This document shows positions 50,340-59,846 of a stretch of DNA of 64,000 bases, in pieces (the stretch's first letter is position 1; each line of letters opens with the position of its first letter). Both the position numbers and the translations under genes were made by a program. The stretch is taken from positions 1 to 64,000 of the forward strand of contig UCGV01000002.1 in assembly GCA_900471925.1 (NCBI GenBank). Reading direction: 5' to 3'. The notes under the pieces were generated by a model. It was given only the letters and a program-made list of their open reading frames with translations. It searched no databases and was not told the DNA's origin. Source of the DNA: Hyphomicrobiales bacterium. GTDB lineage: Bacteria > Pseudomonadota > Alphaproteobacteria > Rhizobiales > Rhizobiaceae.

Positions 50340-51059
50340 TCAGGGACGATGAATGGAGCCACTGGCAAAGACAGGGCCGGTCGGCTGATGGCTGGGTGAA
50401 CCGCCGAAGGGCTCGAGGCTGACGGCGAGTGTCGCGCCATCGGAAATCTGGCTGCGCATGTCGGTCGGGATGACCAGTTCACCAGCCATGCCCGGCTGGA
50501 AGATCCCGAGAGAACGCGGTGCGCCGCTACCCGGCACGAGCCACAGTTCAAGGGATTTTTCTTCCGGCTTGCCGGCCGCTACCGGCACGATCTTCAGCCG
50601 ACCGCTCTGGATCTCATAGGAAGCAGTGAGGTTGACCTGATTGTTCTGGCCGGAAAGGTCTGCCACAAGCGGCGGAGTGGCCGGCGGCTGCGGCACGAGC
50701 CCGGAGGCGAAAGCGATGACGCCGAGGGTCACGGCCAGCGAGGCGAATGTCAGCGAGCGCCAGAAACCGGCGGAGTTCCACAGCCCCTGCGAAAAGCGCG
50801 GCGGAGCCGCGGCATCGGCAAAGAGACGCGCTTCGATCTGCTTGAAGGTCTCACGATTTGGCGCTGCCGCACCATATTCATCGTTGAAGCCGGAAAGATT
50901 GACCTCCCAGCGGCTGACGATGGCAGCGAACTGCCTGTCACGGCGCATACGCTCCTCGACGATCCTGCGATCCTGAAGAGAGAGGACACCGAGCACATAT
51001 TCCCCGGCGAGAACCTCATCGCGGGAGCGGTCTCCCTTACTTTTATCGGGCGATGTCAT
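50340..51059 (-). CDS. Membrane anti-sigma factor (RskA-type)
   Basis: 239 residues. A cytoplasmic N-terminal anti-sigma domain (about 1-90: DEVLAGEYVLGVLSLQDRRI, RDRQFAAIVSRWEVNL) is followed by one transmembrane segment (about 100-122) and a periplasmic RskA domain (LELWLVPGSGAPRSLG, LAVSLEPFGGSP). It would hold the ECF sigma factor inactive until a periplasmic signal triggers release. The ATG overlaps the sigma-factor stop by 4 nt; an in-frame upstream ATG is inside the sigma gene and is rejected. Confidence 0.88.
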   Translation of the reverse strand: MTSPDKSKGDRSRDEVLAGEYVLGVLSLQDRRIVEERMRRDRQFAAIVSRWEVNLSGFNDEYGAAAPNRETFKQIEARLFADAAAPPRFSQGLWNSAGFWRSLTFASLAVTLGVIAFASGLVPQPPATPPLVADLSGQNNQVNLTASYEIQSGRLKIVPVAAGKPEEKSLELWLVPGSGAPRSLGIFQPGMAGELVIPTDMRSQISDGATLAVSLEPFGGSPSHQPTGPVFASGSIHRP

Positions 51060-51592
51060 CGTTCCATGCACTCTCTCAGTTTCAGCAGGCTGCGTCTTAG
51101 CCATGTCCGCATCGTATTCAACGGGACACCAAACTGATCGGCCAGTTCCTGATAGCTCAGCCCTTCGACATAAGCCCGTTTTACGGCGACCGCACGATCA
51201 GCTTCCAACTCTTCCATGCAGGTGTCAATCCGCCTTCCTTCATCCCTTATCACGACTTGTGCTTCCGGGTCGGGAGCGGCGTCGGCAAGATCGAGCGCGC
51301 TGTCGATTTCATCTGATATCGGCTTGCGTGCCCGCAGCGCATCGATCGATTGGTTGCGGGCAATTGCCGCAAGCCATGCAGCCGACGTGGAAGAGCCGGT
51401 CGTGAAGGCGCCGGCACGCTGCCATATCTTGATATAGACTTCCTGCAACACCTCTTCCGCCTCGTTCCTGTTTCCAAGAATACGAAGGCAGATGGCCAGA
51501 AGTTTCGGACTGGTCTGGTTATAAAGCGCGGAAAAGGCCTTGCGGTCGCCAAGTGCCACGCGGCCGATCAGATCTGCAAGCTCGCTTGTCAT
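51056..51592 (-). CDS. ECF sigma factor (SigK/RpoE-type)
   Basis: 178-residue extracytoplasmic-function sigma factor. Region 2: AFSALYNQTSPKLLAICLRI, then NEAEEVLQEVYIKIW for -10 recognition. Region 4: GLSYQELADQFGVPLNTMRTWLRR for -35 recognition. There is no C-terminal extension. The cognate anti-sigma gene follows with a 4-nt overlap, and a fasciclin gene is next, an arrangement seen for SigK/RskA-type pairs. It is divergent from argB. Confidence 0.9.
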   Translation of the reverse strand: MTSELADLIGRVALGDRKAFSALYNQTSPKLLAICLRILGNRNEAEEVLQEVYIKIWQRAGAFTTGSSTSAAWLAAIARNQSIDALRARKPISDEIDSALDLADAAPDPEAQVVIRDEGRRIDTCMEELEADRAVAVKRAYVEGLSYQELADQFGVPLNTMRTWLRRSLLKLRECMER

Positions 51593-51748
51593 GCCGCCCT
51601 CGAATGAACGATTTCCGGTTGGATTGCTTCAATGTGAGCTGGCAGGTACCCAGGTCGGCCTTACATACGAAAAACTATTGCGCGCCGGATTATTCCCTCT
51701 GTCAAAAACTTGAGATAAAAGGCCGCCATCAATTCTGCGGGGTCCCCC

Positions 51749-52636
51749 ATGAACGAGTCCGAAAGCGAAATCCAGGCACGTCTTCTCGCGCAGGCGCTGC
51801 CCTTCATGCAGCGCTATGAAAACAAGACGATCGTCGTGAAATACGGCGGCCATGCCATGGGCAATCCCGAGCTCGGCAAGGCTTTCGCCAGCGATATCGC
51901 GCTCCTGAAACAGTCCGGCGTCAACCCGATCGTCGTTCACGGCGGCGGCCCGCAGATCGGCGCCATGCTGACGAAGATGGGCATCGAATCGAAGTTCGAA
52001 GGCGGCCTTCGTGTCACCGACCAGAAGACGGTCGAGATCGTGGAAATGGTTCTCGCCGGCTCGATCAACAAGGAAATCGTCGCGCTGATCAACCAGACCG
52101 GCGAATGGGCGATCGGGCTGTGCGGCAAGGACGGCAACATGGTCTTTGCCGAAAAGGCGCGCAAGACCGTCAAGGATCCGGATTCCAATATCGAGCGCGT
52201 GCTCGATCTCGGCTTCGTCGGCGAAGTCGTCGAAGTCGACCGTACGCTGCTCGACCTCCTCGCCCGCTCCGAGATGATCCCGGTCATCGCCCCGGTTGCT
52301 CCGGGCCGCGACGGCGCGACCTATAATATCAATGCCGATACGTTTGCCGGCGCGATTGCCGGCGCCCTGAACGCCACGCGTCTCCTGTTCCTGACGGATG
52401 TGCCCGGCGTGCTCGACAAGCAGGGCCAGCTCATCAAAGAACTCTCCGTCGCCGAGGCGCATGCGCTGATCGCCGACGGCACGATTTCCGGCGGTATGAT
52501 CCCGAAGGTCGAAACCTGCATCGACGCCATCAAGGCCGGCGTCCAGGGCGTCGTCATCCTCAACGGCAAGACCGCCCATTCCGTGCTCCTGGAAATCTTC
52601 ACCGAGCACGGCGTCGGCACGCTGATCGTTCCCTGA
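51749..52636 (+). CDS. argB: Acetylglutamate kinase
   Basis: Second step of arginine synthesis, phosphorylating N-acetylglutamate. 295 residues, amino-acid kinase fold. Motifs: [10 protein letters not shown] (ATP/lysine), [10 protein letters not shown] (phosphate binding), [12 protein letters not shown], and [11 protein letters not shown] near the nucleotide site. An N-terminal helix ([19 protein letters not shown]) of the type that makes hexameric, arginine-inhibited or PII-bound NAGK is present. The ribosome binding site is poor (GCGGGG). It follows engB in gene order, with the fasciclin/sigma block inserted between. Confidence 0.95.
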   Translation: MNESESEIQARLLAQALPFMQRYENKTIVVKYGGHAMGNPELGKAFASDIALLKQSGVNPIVVHGGGPQIGAMLTKMGIESKFEGGLRVTDQKTVEIVEMVLAGSINKEIVALINQTGEWAIGLCGKDGNMVFAEKARKTVKDPDSNIERVLDLGFVGEVVEVDRTLLDLLARSEMIPVIAPVAPGRDGATYNINADTFAGAIAGALNATRLLFLTDVPGVLDKQGQLIKELSVAEAHALIADGTISGGMIPKVETCIDAIKAGVQGVVILNGKTAHSVLLEIFTEHGVGTLIVP

Positions 52637-52651
52637 TCCAAATTTCCCGCT

Positions 52652-53425
52652 TTACGGAGCGGCGGCGTAGATCGCGGCCGCCGCTTCCTTCAGCTTTTCC
52701 ATCATGGACCGATACGGTCCCGGGCCATAGCTGATACGCGAGACGCCGAGTCTTGCGAGCGCCACAGGATCGGGCGCACCAGTCTTCATCATGATATTGA
52801 CCGGCAGTTCACAGGCAGCGCAGATTTTTTCGATCAGGACCGGCTCGATCAGGCCCGGTACGAAAAAGCCGCTGGCACCTGCAGCCGCATAAGCCTTGCC
52901 GCGCTCGATCGCTGCCTCGACCAATCCCGCATGTCTGGAGCCATCGCCTTCCTGAAGGAAGAGATCGGTGCGGGCATTGATGAAGAAATCGATGCCCCTG
53001 CCCTCGGCCATCTCCCTGATAGCGCTGATACGTGCCCCCTGTGCCTCGACCGGATGAAGACCGGTCTCGCCGACCTTCTGATCCTCGAAATTGATGCCGA
53101 TTGCGCCTGCCTCGATCAGCTTTGCGACATTGGTGGCAGCGCCTGTCGGTTCCGTCGAGTAGCCGCCTTCGAAATCGACGGAGAGCGGCAGCTCGTTGGC
53201 GGCCGTGATCGAGCGCGCGGTTTCGATGAGCACGTCCATCGGCAGCTTCTGGCCATCGCCGTAACCATTGGCCGCGGCGACCGACCAGCTTCCGGTCGCA
53301 AGCGCCTTCGCGCCGGCGTCCGTCACCGCCTTTGCTGTTCCGGCATCCCAGATATTGTAGAGAATGACAGGATTGCCCTTGCGGTGCAGGCTGCCGAACA
53401 GCCTGGCCTTTTCATTTTGGTTCAT
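52652..53425 (-). CDS. Isocitrate lyase/PEP mutase-superfamily protein
   Basis: 257-residue TIM-barrel enzyme of the ICL/PEPM superfamily. Seen are LYNIWDAGTAKAVTDAGAKAL at the start, the metal-binding strand SVDFEGGYS, GINFEDQKVG and INARTDLFL. The isocitrate lyase motif KKCGH is absent, so it is not ICL; PEP mutase, carboxyphosphonoenolpyruvate mutase, oxaloacetate decarboxylase or 2-methylisocitrate lyase-like functions remain possible. GGAGGAG precedes the ATG. Its start overlaps the ada stop, implying cotranscription with DNA repair. Confidence 0.82.
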   Translation of the reverse strand: MNQNEKARLFGSLHRKGNPVILYNIWDAGTAKAVTDAGAKALATGSWSVAAANGYGDGQKLPMDVLIETARSITAANELPLSVDFEGGYSTEPTGAATNVAKLIEAGAIGINFEDQKVGETGLHPVEAQGARISAIREMAEGRGIDFFINARTDLFLQEGDGSRHAGLVEAAIERGKAYAAAGASGFFVPGLIEPVLIEKICAACELPVNIMMKTGAPDPVALARLGVSRISYGPGPYRSMMEKLKEAAAAIYAAAP

Positions 53426-54498
53426 GCCGTCTCCTCCATCGCGGTTGCTTGTTCTCGCATCTTCTCCTCGTGCCGCAGTAGCCACTGCTTGCGCCAGAGG
53501 CCACCGCCGTAACCGGTCAGCGATCCGTCTGCGCCGAGAATGCGGTGACAGGGCACGATAATCGCGAACTGGTTGGCGCCGTTGGCGCGACCGACGGCAC
53601 GCACCGCCTCCGGCCGCAGCATCTCCCGTGCAAGATCGCCGTAGGCGCGCGTCTGTCCGGAAGGAATTTCGATCAGCTTTGTCCAGACATGTTTTTCGAA
53701 AGGCGTGCCGCCGAGCGCCAGCGGCGTCTTGAAAGCGGTCAGCCGCCCTTCGAAGTAGTCCCTGATTTCTGCTTCGATCTGATCGATCGCCGGCGTACGG
53801 CCGATTGCGACCGAGGATCGGACGCGCTTCTGCAGGGCTTCAAGTTCGGTCGGCAGCGCCCTGCGGTCGTGAAATTCGAGGAGATGCAGATGCGTCTTGT
53901 CAGCAACGGCGATCATCGGCCCGAGCGGCGTATCGAACCAGTCGGCGAAGAGCAGTTCGCGGTTCTGCGAGAGCGCCGGCGGTTTGCCGATAAGGCGCTG
54001 GAAGGCTGCGCGAAAGCCACTCGGGGATTCATATCCCGCGTCGATCTGCGCGTCGATGACGCGTGCGCCATCGGCCAGTTGCCGGGCAGCCTCGCCGAGG
54101 CGGCGGTAGCGAACGATATCGTGAAAGGTCATGCCGAACGCCCGTTTGAAGGCCCGGCGCACCGTCGAGGGATCGTAACCGCGGCGCACCAGCTCATCCT
54201 CGGTCCAGCGCAGCTCTGGTTCGTTGTCGAGCCGCGCCAACAGCTCATCGACAACAGGCTCGCGGCCCGCCTGCTCCAGCGGTTTGCAGCGCCGGCACGG
54301 ACGGAAACCGGAATGCATGCAGGCGGCGATCGTGTCGAAGAACAGGGTATTTTCCCGCTTCGGCTTGCGCGCCGGGCAGGTCAGGCGACAGAAGATGCCT
54401 GTCGTTTTCACGCATACATAGATCTGGCCCTCATAATCTGCGCTGCGCGCGATCAGGGCATCGTAAAGCGTATCATCGGCGGGGCGTTCGAAAAGCAT
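53422..54498 (-). CDS. ada: Bifunctional DNA methyl-transferase/transcription regulator Ada
   Basis: Repairs methylated DNA and activates the adaptive response. 358 residues, full-length. The N-terminal Ada zinc domain has cysteines 37, 41, 68 and 71 (IFCRLTC, PCRRC), of which C37 matches the methyl-phosphotriester acceptor of E. coli (C38). An AraC-type HTH follows at about 85-180 (YDPSTVRRAFKRAFGMTFHDI), and the C-terminal O6-methylguanine transferase carries the active-site PCHR. It lies 55 bp downstream of a radical SAM gene. Confidence 0.93.
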   Translation of the reverse strand: MLFERPADDTLYDALIARSADYEGQIYVCVKTTGIFCRLTCPARKPKRENTLFFDTIAACMHSGFRPCRRCKPLEQAGREPVVDELLARLDNEPELRWTEDELVRRGYDPSTVRRAFKRAFGMTFHDIVRYRRLGEAARQLADGARVIDAQIDAGYESPSGFRAAFQRLIGKPPALSQNRELLFADWFDTPLGPMIAVADKTHLHLLEFHDRRALPTELEALQKRVRSSVAIGRTPAIDQIEAEIRDYFEGRLTAFKTPLALGGTPFEKHVWTKLIEIPSGQTRAYGDLAREMLRPEAVRAVGRANGANQFAIIVPCHRILGADGSLTGYGGGLWRKQWLLRHEEKMREQATAMEETA

Positions 54499-54553
54499 GC
54501 GCGTGTTCTAGCACCGTGCGGTCACGCCGTCCGCCGAAATTCGGGCGCCTATT

Positions 54554-56083
54554 TTATTCCGCGGCGTCGAGGCTCTTCACATGCCGCTGCGGACGTAGCA
54601 TCGATTCCTCTTCCGCATCCTGCGGCGCGCCCCAGAAAGCCTCAAGGGTCGGCCCGTCCTTGATATGGCGGCGCCGGAAGAGAAATTCGAAAAGCTCGTG
54701 AAACCAGACGCGGCGGCCGATCTGCGTGTACCAGCGCATGGAATGGCGTTGCTGCCGATCGCGATGGAAAAGTATGCGCATCACCGCCTTCGGCCGGGCC
54801 TGAACCGCGACCTCGATCAGCTTGACGCAGAGAACCAGCACCAGCGGGTTCAGGTGACGCATCTTCAGGACCTGATGCTTGTAGTCCCATTTGCGGGTAT
54901 CGGTCTCGATCACCTGCCGGTCGCGGGCGATGCGGAAGAACGGCGTCCAGCGGTGCGGCGTGACGTAAAGCGCCTGGATCTGGTCGGGATCGTAAGAGAG
55001 CAACTGCCGGAAGCCGCGCCAGAGATCGCTTAGTCTCTCCTCCTCGAAGCCGACGACCCAGGTCGCCATGGAGAGGATGTCGTGTTTTCGCAGCAAACGG
55101 ATCGCCTCGCGGTCGCTTGCCTTGGCGCCGCCCTTCCTGATCAGGGAAAGCGTCGCCTCATCGGTGTTTTCCATGCCGAGTAGCCAGCGTACGACGCCGG
55201 CCTTGCGATAGAGATGCAGGATATCTGCATCGCGGACGATATCGTCCGCCCGCGTCGAGCCGGCGATCTGGACGGGGACGTTCTCGGCAATCATCGCTTC
55301 CAGGAAAGCCAGCCACGCTTTTCGCGAAGAAGTCGGATTCTCGTCGGCAAGGTTGATCAGCTCGATGCCCTCTTCCCGGTAAAGCCTGCCGATCTCGCGG
55401 GCGAAAAGCTCGGGCGATCGGTGCCGCCAGCGGGTCCAGAAACCGCGCTGGCCGCAATAATTGCAGAGATGCGGACAGCCGCGGGAGAACTGCATGACGA
55501 CAGCGCGTTTGCCGCCCCAATAGCTGTATTTCCGGTGGTCGATCAGCTCCCAGCCGATGCGATAGGCATCGAGATCGGCGATCGCCTGTGCCGGCTGTGT
55601 GGCCAGGATTTCGCCGTGGCCATCGCGAAAGGCAATGCCGGGAATGGTTGCCAGCGGACGGTTTGTCGCCAGGGCATCGGCGAGGCGCCGCATCGTTTCC
55701 TCGCCTTCGCCTCGCACGAGGATGTCGAATGCTCCGGTCTCGGCCAGCACCTCCCGCCAATGGTAGGTCGGGAACACGCCGCCGTAGATGATGGAAATGG
55801 CGGGATCGCTGTGCTTGAGCGCTTCGGCAATGACGCGGGCAGTCGGATGGGCCGATGTCGATCCGGAATGGCCGATCAGAACAAGATCAGGGCCGACGGC
55901 CATGACCTTGCTGACGATTTCCGGAATGCTCATCGGCCTGAAATCGGCATCGACGAGGCTGACGGCATGGCCATCATCGATCAGCGGGCCGCCGACCGAA
56001 AGAAGGCCAAGCGGCGGAAGATGGTCATCGGGAATGCGGCTGCCGATTGCGGTATGCGGCGGATTGATCAGAACGATCTTCAT
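54554..56083 (-). CDS. B12-binding-domain radical SAM protein (BchE-like)
   Basis: 509 residues. A Rossmann-like cobalamin-binding N-terminal domain (VLINPPHTAIGS, LIGHSGSTSAHPTARVIAEAL, YGGVFPTYHWREVL) precedes a radical SAM core with the cluster motif CPHLCNYC. The organisation is that of the anaerobic Mg-protoporphyrin cyclase BchE and many relatives of unknown function. No other bacteriochlorophyll gene is in the window, so chlorophyll synthesis is unlikely. I start at the ATG opening MKIVLINPPH. It heads a possible operon with ada. Confidence 0.82.
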   Translation of the reverse strand: MKIVLINPPHTAIGSRIPDDHLPPLGLLSVGGPLIDDGHAVSLVDADFRPMSIPEIVSKVMAVGPDLVLIGHSGSTSAHPTARVIAEALKHSDPAISIIYGGVFPTYHWREVLAETGAFDILVRGEGEETMRRLADALATNRPLATIPGIAFRDGHGEILATQPAQAIADLDAYRIGWELIDHRKYSYWGGKRAVVMQFSRGCPHLCNYCGQRGFWTRWRHRSPELFAREIGRLYREEGIELINLADENPTSSRKAWLAFLEAMIAENVPVQIAGSTRADDIVRDADILHLYRKAGVVRWLLGMENTDEATLSLIRKGGAKASDREAIRLLRKHDILSMATWVVGFEEERLSDLWRGFRQLLSYDPDQIQALYVTPHRWTPFFRIARDRQVIETDTRKWDYKHQVLKMRHLNPLVLVLCVKLIEVAVQARPKAVMRILFHRDRQQRHSMRWYTQIGRRVWFHELFEFLFRRRHIKDGPTLEAFWGAPQDAEEESMLRPQRHVKSLDAAE

Positions 56084-56266
56084 TGCGACTTCGCCCTTTC
56101 GGGCTCCCCTGTTGGCGCAGTCGAAGCTCAACAGCGATCAATGGCGAAAGTCGGCTAAAATCCCTCTAAAGTTGCGGAATTTTGGTGGCATTTTTGGGAA
56201 TGCGGACGGCAGGTGACGAGAGCAAAAGGTTTGGTTTCCCGCCGCAGCCGTGCCATAAGGGCGGCC

Positions 56267-56974
56267 ATGACAAAGATCGACCGCACGCCCAGCAGACACG
56301 ACTTCGAGCATGTAACCGAATGGGTCTTCGACCTCGACAACACGCTCTATCCGCATCACGTCAATCTCTTCGCGCAGATCGACAAGAACATGACGGCCTA
56401 TGTCTCGGCGCTCCTGCAGATGGAGCATGACGAGGCGCGCAAGCTGCAGAAGCAATACTATCTCGATCACGGCACGACACTGCAGGGGCTGATGATCCAT
56501 CACGGCGTCGATCCGAACGACTTTCTCGAAAAGGCGCATGCGATCGACTATTCGGCGCTGACCCCGGAGCCGGGACTGGCCGATGCGATCAAGGCCCTGC
56601 CGGGGCGCAAGTTCATCTTTACCAACGGCAGCGTGCCGCATGCGCAGGCAGCCGCCGGTGCGCTCGGAATCCTCGATCATTTCGACGATATTTTCGATAT
56701 CGTCGCCGCCGACTACCTGCCGAAACCGGCGCAGGCGACCTATGACAAATTCACGGCGCTGAAGAAGATCGAGACCGGCAAGGCCGCGATGTTTGAAGAC
56801 CTGCCGCGCAATCTTGTCGTACCCAAGGCGCTCGGCATGCAGACCGTTCTGCTCGTGCCCCGCAATCTGGAAGAAACCGTTGTCGAATGGTGGGAAAAGA
56901 CCAGCGGCGAGGACGACCACATCGACTTCGTCACCGACGATCTTACTGATTTCTTAAGGAAGATTACGGCCTAG
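56267..56974 (+). CDS. HAD-family pyrimidine 5'-nucleotidase-like hydrolase
   Basis: 235-residue haloacid-dehalogenase-fold phosphatase. Motif I is FDLDNTLYPHH (nucleophile aspartate), motif II TNGSVPH, motif III lysine in YLPKPAQATYDKF, and motif IV FEDLPRN. The DNTLYP motif and overall pattern are those of the pyrimidine 5'-nucleotidase/SDT1 group. The start (MTKIDRTPSRHDF) has AAGGG upstream; a longer in-frame form is basic and not conserved in character. Divergent from the radical SAM gene. Confidence 0.85.
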   Translation: MTKIDRTPSRHDFEHVTEWVFDLDNTLYPHHVNLFAQIDKNMTAYVSALLQMEHDEARKLQKQYYLDHGTTLQGLMIHHGVDPNDFLEKAHAIDYSALTPEPGLADAIKALPGRKFIFTNGSVPHAQAAAGALGILDHFDDIFDIVAADYLPKPAQATYDKFTALKKIETGKAAMFEDLPRNLVVPKALGMQTVLLVPRNLEETVVEWWEKTSGEDDHIDFVTDDLTDFLRKITA

Positions 56975-57075
56975 CTTACTAAAGTTTCATCCATCTTACG
57001 GATGTTTAACTGTGCCCCGGCGCGGTTCGGACTTACCTTTCGTAGTCGAGGGACACCTTACGAAAGGATGCGATC

Positions 57076-57720
57076 ATGCACCGCAACAAGCTTATTCTGA
57101 CGGCTCTTTCTTCTGTTCTTCTCCTCGGTGCAGCTGCCGGGGCAAGCTATGCCGCGCCGGGCGACCGGCCCGACCGTCCGGGCCATCATAGCCAGATGGG
57201 CCACGGTAAGATGGGTGGAGGCATGATGGGCGGCCCGCGTGGCGCTGCTTTCCGCGAAATCATCTTCGTGCGCATGCTGAAACAGTTCGACACGAACAAG
57301 GACGGGCAGATTTCCAAGCAGGAGGCGACCGATGGCATGGAGAAGATCTTCGCCGCCATCGACACCAACAATGATGGCTCGCTGACGCCGGGCGAAATCC
57401 GCACATACCGCGAAGCACAGTTCAAGGCGCGTCGCGAAGCAGTCTCGGCAAAGCAGGGCGATGCGGATCAAAACGCGGCGCCGAAGGCAGGTGACGACAA
57501 GGATCATGGCCGGAACGGCCACGACGGTCACCACTGGATGCATGGCAATGCCCGCTTCATGGCAATCACCATGATGATGGGCCGCATCGATACTGATCAG
57601 AACGGCCAGATCAGCAAGCAGGAAGCGGAAACCGCCTTCAACAAGTTCTTCGATCGCATGGACCGCAACAAGGACGGTGTGATCTCGATCGACGACATGC
57701 CGGACCAGCCCTTCCTTTAA
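57076..57720 (+). CDS. Exported EF-hand protein, His/Met-rich
   Basis: 214 residues. A signal peptide (about 1-26, ending ASYA) precedes a His/Met/Gly-rich stretch (GHHSQMGHGKMGGGMMGG). Four EF-hand loops follow in two pairs: DTNKDGQISKQE, DTNNDGSLTPGE, then DTDQNGQISKQE and DRNKDGVISIDD. A His-rich linker (HGRNGHDGHHWMHG) separates the pairs. It is probably a periplasmic calcium-binding protein, possibly also binding copper or nickel via the His/Met segments. AAAGGA precedes the ATG. Confidence 0.87.
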   Translation: MHRNKLILTALSSVLLLGAAAGASYAAPGDRPDRPGHHSQMGHGKMGGGMMGGPRGAAFREIIFVRMLKQFDTNKDGQISKQEATDGMEKIFAAIDTNNDGSLTPGEIRTYREAQFKARREAVSAKQGDADQNAAPKAGDDKDHGRNGHDGHHWMHGNARFMAITMMMGRIDTDQNGQISKQEAETAFNKFFDRMDRNKDGVISIDDMPDQPFL

Positions 57721-57766
57721 AGAACCATCCGCAGTTTATCACGAGGGGTTTGCCCCTCAACCGAAG

Positions 57767-57798
57767 CCCTCTTCCCACCTCGTGGGAAGAGGGTTTTT
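57767..57798 (+). terminator. Rho-independent terminator after the EF-hand gene
   Basis: 12-bp stem CCCTCTTCCCAC/GTGGGAAGAGGG with a 3-nt loop and T5 run. A smaller hairpin (GAGGGG/CCCCTC) lies just upstream at about 57743-57758. The structure also lies beyond the convergent LOG gene. Confidence 0.85.
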
Positions 57799-57817
57799 CG
57801 TTGTTATCCATTGGAGC

Positions 57818-58690
57818 CTAGTGGCCCTCACGGTGCTCATAGAAATCCTGGACGATCTTCCAGGCTTCGTCGGCGGTATCGACGAAACTGATCAGGTTCA
57901 CGTCCTCCGGCGCGATCGTGCCGAATTCGGCAAGCGCATCGAAATTGATGATGCTGTGCCAGAATTTCGAGCCGAAGAGCAGCAGCGGGATGCGCTCCAT
58001 GCGGCCAGTCTGGATCAGCGTCAGGCATTCGAAGAATTCGTCCATCGTGCCGAAGCCGCCGGGGAAGACCGCGATCGCCTTGGCGCGCACCATGAAATGC
58101 ATCTTGCGGATCGCAAAATAGTGGAAATTGAAGCTGAGTTCCGGCGTCACATAGGCATTCGGCGCCTGCTCGTGCGGCAGCACGATATTGAGGCCGATCG
58201 AGGGAGCCCCCTCGTCCGAGGCACCCCGGTTTCCCGCCTCCATGACACCCGGCCCGCCACCGGTGACGACGACATATTCGTGAAAATCGAAGCCGGCAGA
58301 ATAACGCGAGCAGAGGCGGGCGAATTTGCGCGCCTCGTCATAATAGACCGAGGCGGCCTCGAGATTTGCCCTCTGGGTTTCGTTGCGGGCGGCCCAGGCG
58401 CTCTGGCCCGGTGCCGGGATGCGGGCACCGCCGAAGAGAACGACCGTCGATTTGATGCCGCGCTCGGCCAGCATCATCTCGACCTTCAGCAGTTCGAGCT
58501 GCAGGCGGATCGGCCGCAGTTCCTCGCGGCAGAGAAAATCCTCGTCCACATAGGCAAGGCGATAGGCCGGCGAGAGCGTCTGCGGGGTCTTCGGGACGGA
58601 CTCTGCACGCTGTCTGTCGGTCGAACTGCTCTTCAACGGATCCCAGACGCCGTCTTTGCGCCGCCCACCGCCGTTTCTTGCCTTTGCCAT
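57818..58690 (-). CDS. LOG-family (lysine decarboxylase-like/cytokinin riboside phosphoribohydrolase) protein
   Basis: 290 residues. A Rossmann-like fold with the LOG signature PGGFGTMDEFFE and the nucleotide-binding VVTGGGPGVMEAGNRGA. Plant LOG enzymes release free cytokinin from riboside monophosphates; bacterial long-type homologues (with about 80 extra N-terminal residues, as here) may act on AMP-like nucleotides. Possible relevance to plant association is speculative. AAAGG lies upstream of the ATG. It is divergent from dapD. Confidence 0.83.
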   Translation of the reverse strand: MAKARNGGGRRKDGVWDPLKSSSTDRQRAESVPKTPQTLSPAYRLAYVDEDFLCREELRPIRLQLELLKVEMMLAERGIKSTVVLFGGARIPAPGQSAWAARNETQRANLEAASVYYDEARKFARLCSRYSAGFDFHEYVVVTGGGPGVMEAGNRGASDEGAPSIGLNIVLPHEQAPNAYVTPELSFNFHYFAIRKMHFMVRAKAIAVFPGGFGTMDEFFECLTLIQTGRMERIPLLLFGSKFWHSIINFDALAEFGTIAPEDVNLISFVDTADEAWKIVQDFYEHREGH

Positions 58691-58885
58691 ATCGAAATGC
58701 CTTTCAGTATCACCGGCCGCAAGTGACCGGATATGTCGCTATAACGCCTTGAATCCAGATATGATCTTGTCCGAAAAATCATTCCATTTTACGGGCGCAT
58801 GCTGTAGATCGGGTGACAACCCGCCAACAGCACTTCCGGAGACACCGCCGTCTCCACGATAAAGATCGAAGTTTAAGGAATTCTC

Positions 58886-59743
58886 ATGAGCGCCACCGAC
58901 CTCGCATCCCTCGAAAAGACCATCGAAACCGCCTTTGACAATCGCGACAATGTGAACACGTCGACGAAGGGTGAAGTGCGCGATGCAGTCGAGGCGGCGC
59001 TCACTCTGCTCGATGAAGGCAAGGCGCGTGTGGCAGAGCGCGGCGCCGACGGCGTCTGGAAGGTCAATCAGTGGCTGAAGAAGGCCGTACTGCTTTCCTT
59101 CCGGCTCAACGACATGGAAGTCGTCAAGGGCGGTCCCGGCCAGTCGACCTGGTGGGACAAGGTTCCCTCGAAATTCGAAGGCTGGGGCGAAAACCAGTTC
59201 CGCGCCGCCGGCTTCCGCGCCGTACCGAATGCGGTCGTGCGCCGCTCGGCCTATATCGCCCCGAACGCCATCCTGATGCCGTCCTTCGTCAATCTCGGCG
59301 CTTATGTCGGCGAAGGCACGATGGTCGATACCTGGGCGACCGTCGGCTCCTGCGCGCAGATCGGCAAGCATGTGCACCTTTCGGGCGGCGTCGGCATCGG
59401 CGGCGTTCTGGAGCCGATGCAGGCCGGCCCGACGATCATTGAAGACAATTGCTTCATCGGCGCCCGCTCGGAAGTCGTCGAAGGCTGCATCGTGCGTGAA
59501 GGCTCGGTGCTCGGCATGGGCGTCTTCATCGGCAAGTCCACCAAGATCGTCGACCGCGCGACCGGCGAGATCACCTATGGCGAAGTTCCGCCCTATTCCG
59601 TCGTCGTCGCAGGCTCGCTGCCATCAGACAAGACGATGGCGAACGGCCTGGCTGCGCCGAACCTCTATTGCGCCGTGATCGTCAAGCGCGTCGATGAGCA
59701 GACCCGTTCCAAGACGGGCATCAACGAACTGCTCAGAGATTGA
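58886..59743 (+). CDS. dapD: Tetrahydrodipicolinate N-succinyltransferase
   Basis: Succinylates tetrahydrodipicolinate in lysine and diaminopimelate synthesis. 285 residues. Left-handed beta-helix hexapeptide repeats run from about 110 to 240 ([40 protein letters not shown]). The N-terminal helical domain and the [12 protein letters not shown] segment are typical of DapD. AAGGAATTCTC precedes the ATG. dapE, a later step, follows about 100 bp downstream. Confidence 0.96.
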   Translation: MSATDLASLEKTIETAFDNRDNVNTSTKGEVRDAVEAALTLLDEGKARVAERGADGVWKVNQWLKKAVLLSFRLNDMEVVKGGPGQSTWWDKVPSKFEGWGENQFRAAGFRAVPNAVVRRSAYIAPNAILMPSFVNLGAYVGEGTMVDTWATVGSCAQIGKHVHLSGGVGIGGVLEPMQAGPTIIEDNCFIGARSEVVEGCIVREGSVLGMGVFIGKSTKIVDRATGEITYGEVPPYSVVVAGSLPSDKTMANGLAAPNLYCAVIVKRVDEQTRSKTGINELLRD

Positions 59744-59846
59744 TGACAGCCCGATATTGATTCGGTAAACAATCGGCGTCTTTTTGGGCGAGGCGGCTTC
59801 ACGCCTTGCCACGCCTTTGCCATTCCCAACGGATAATTCGACCGCC

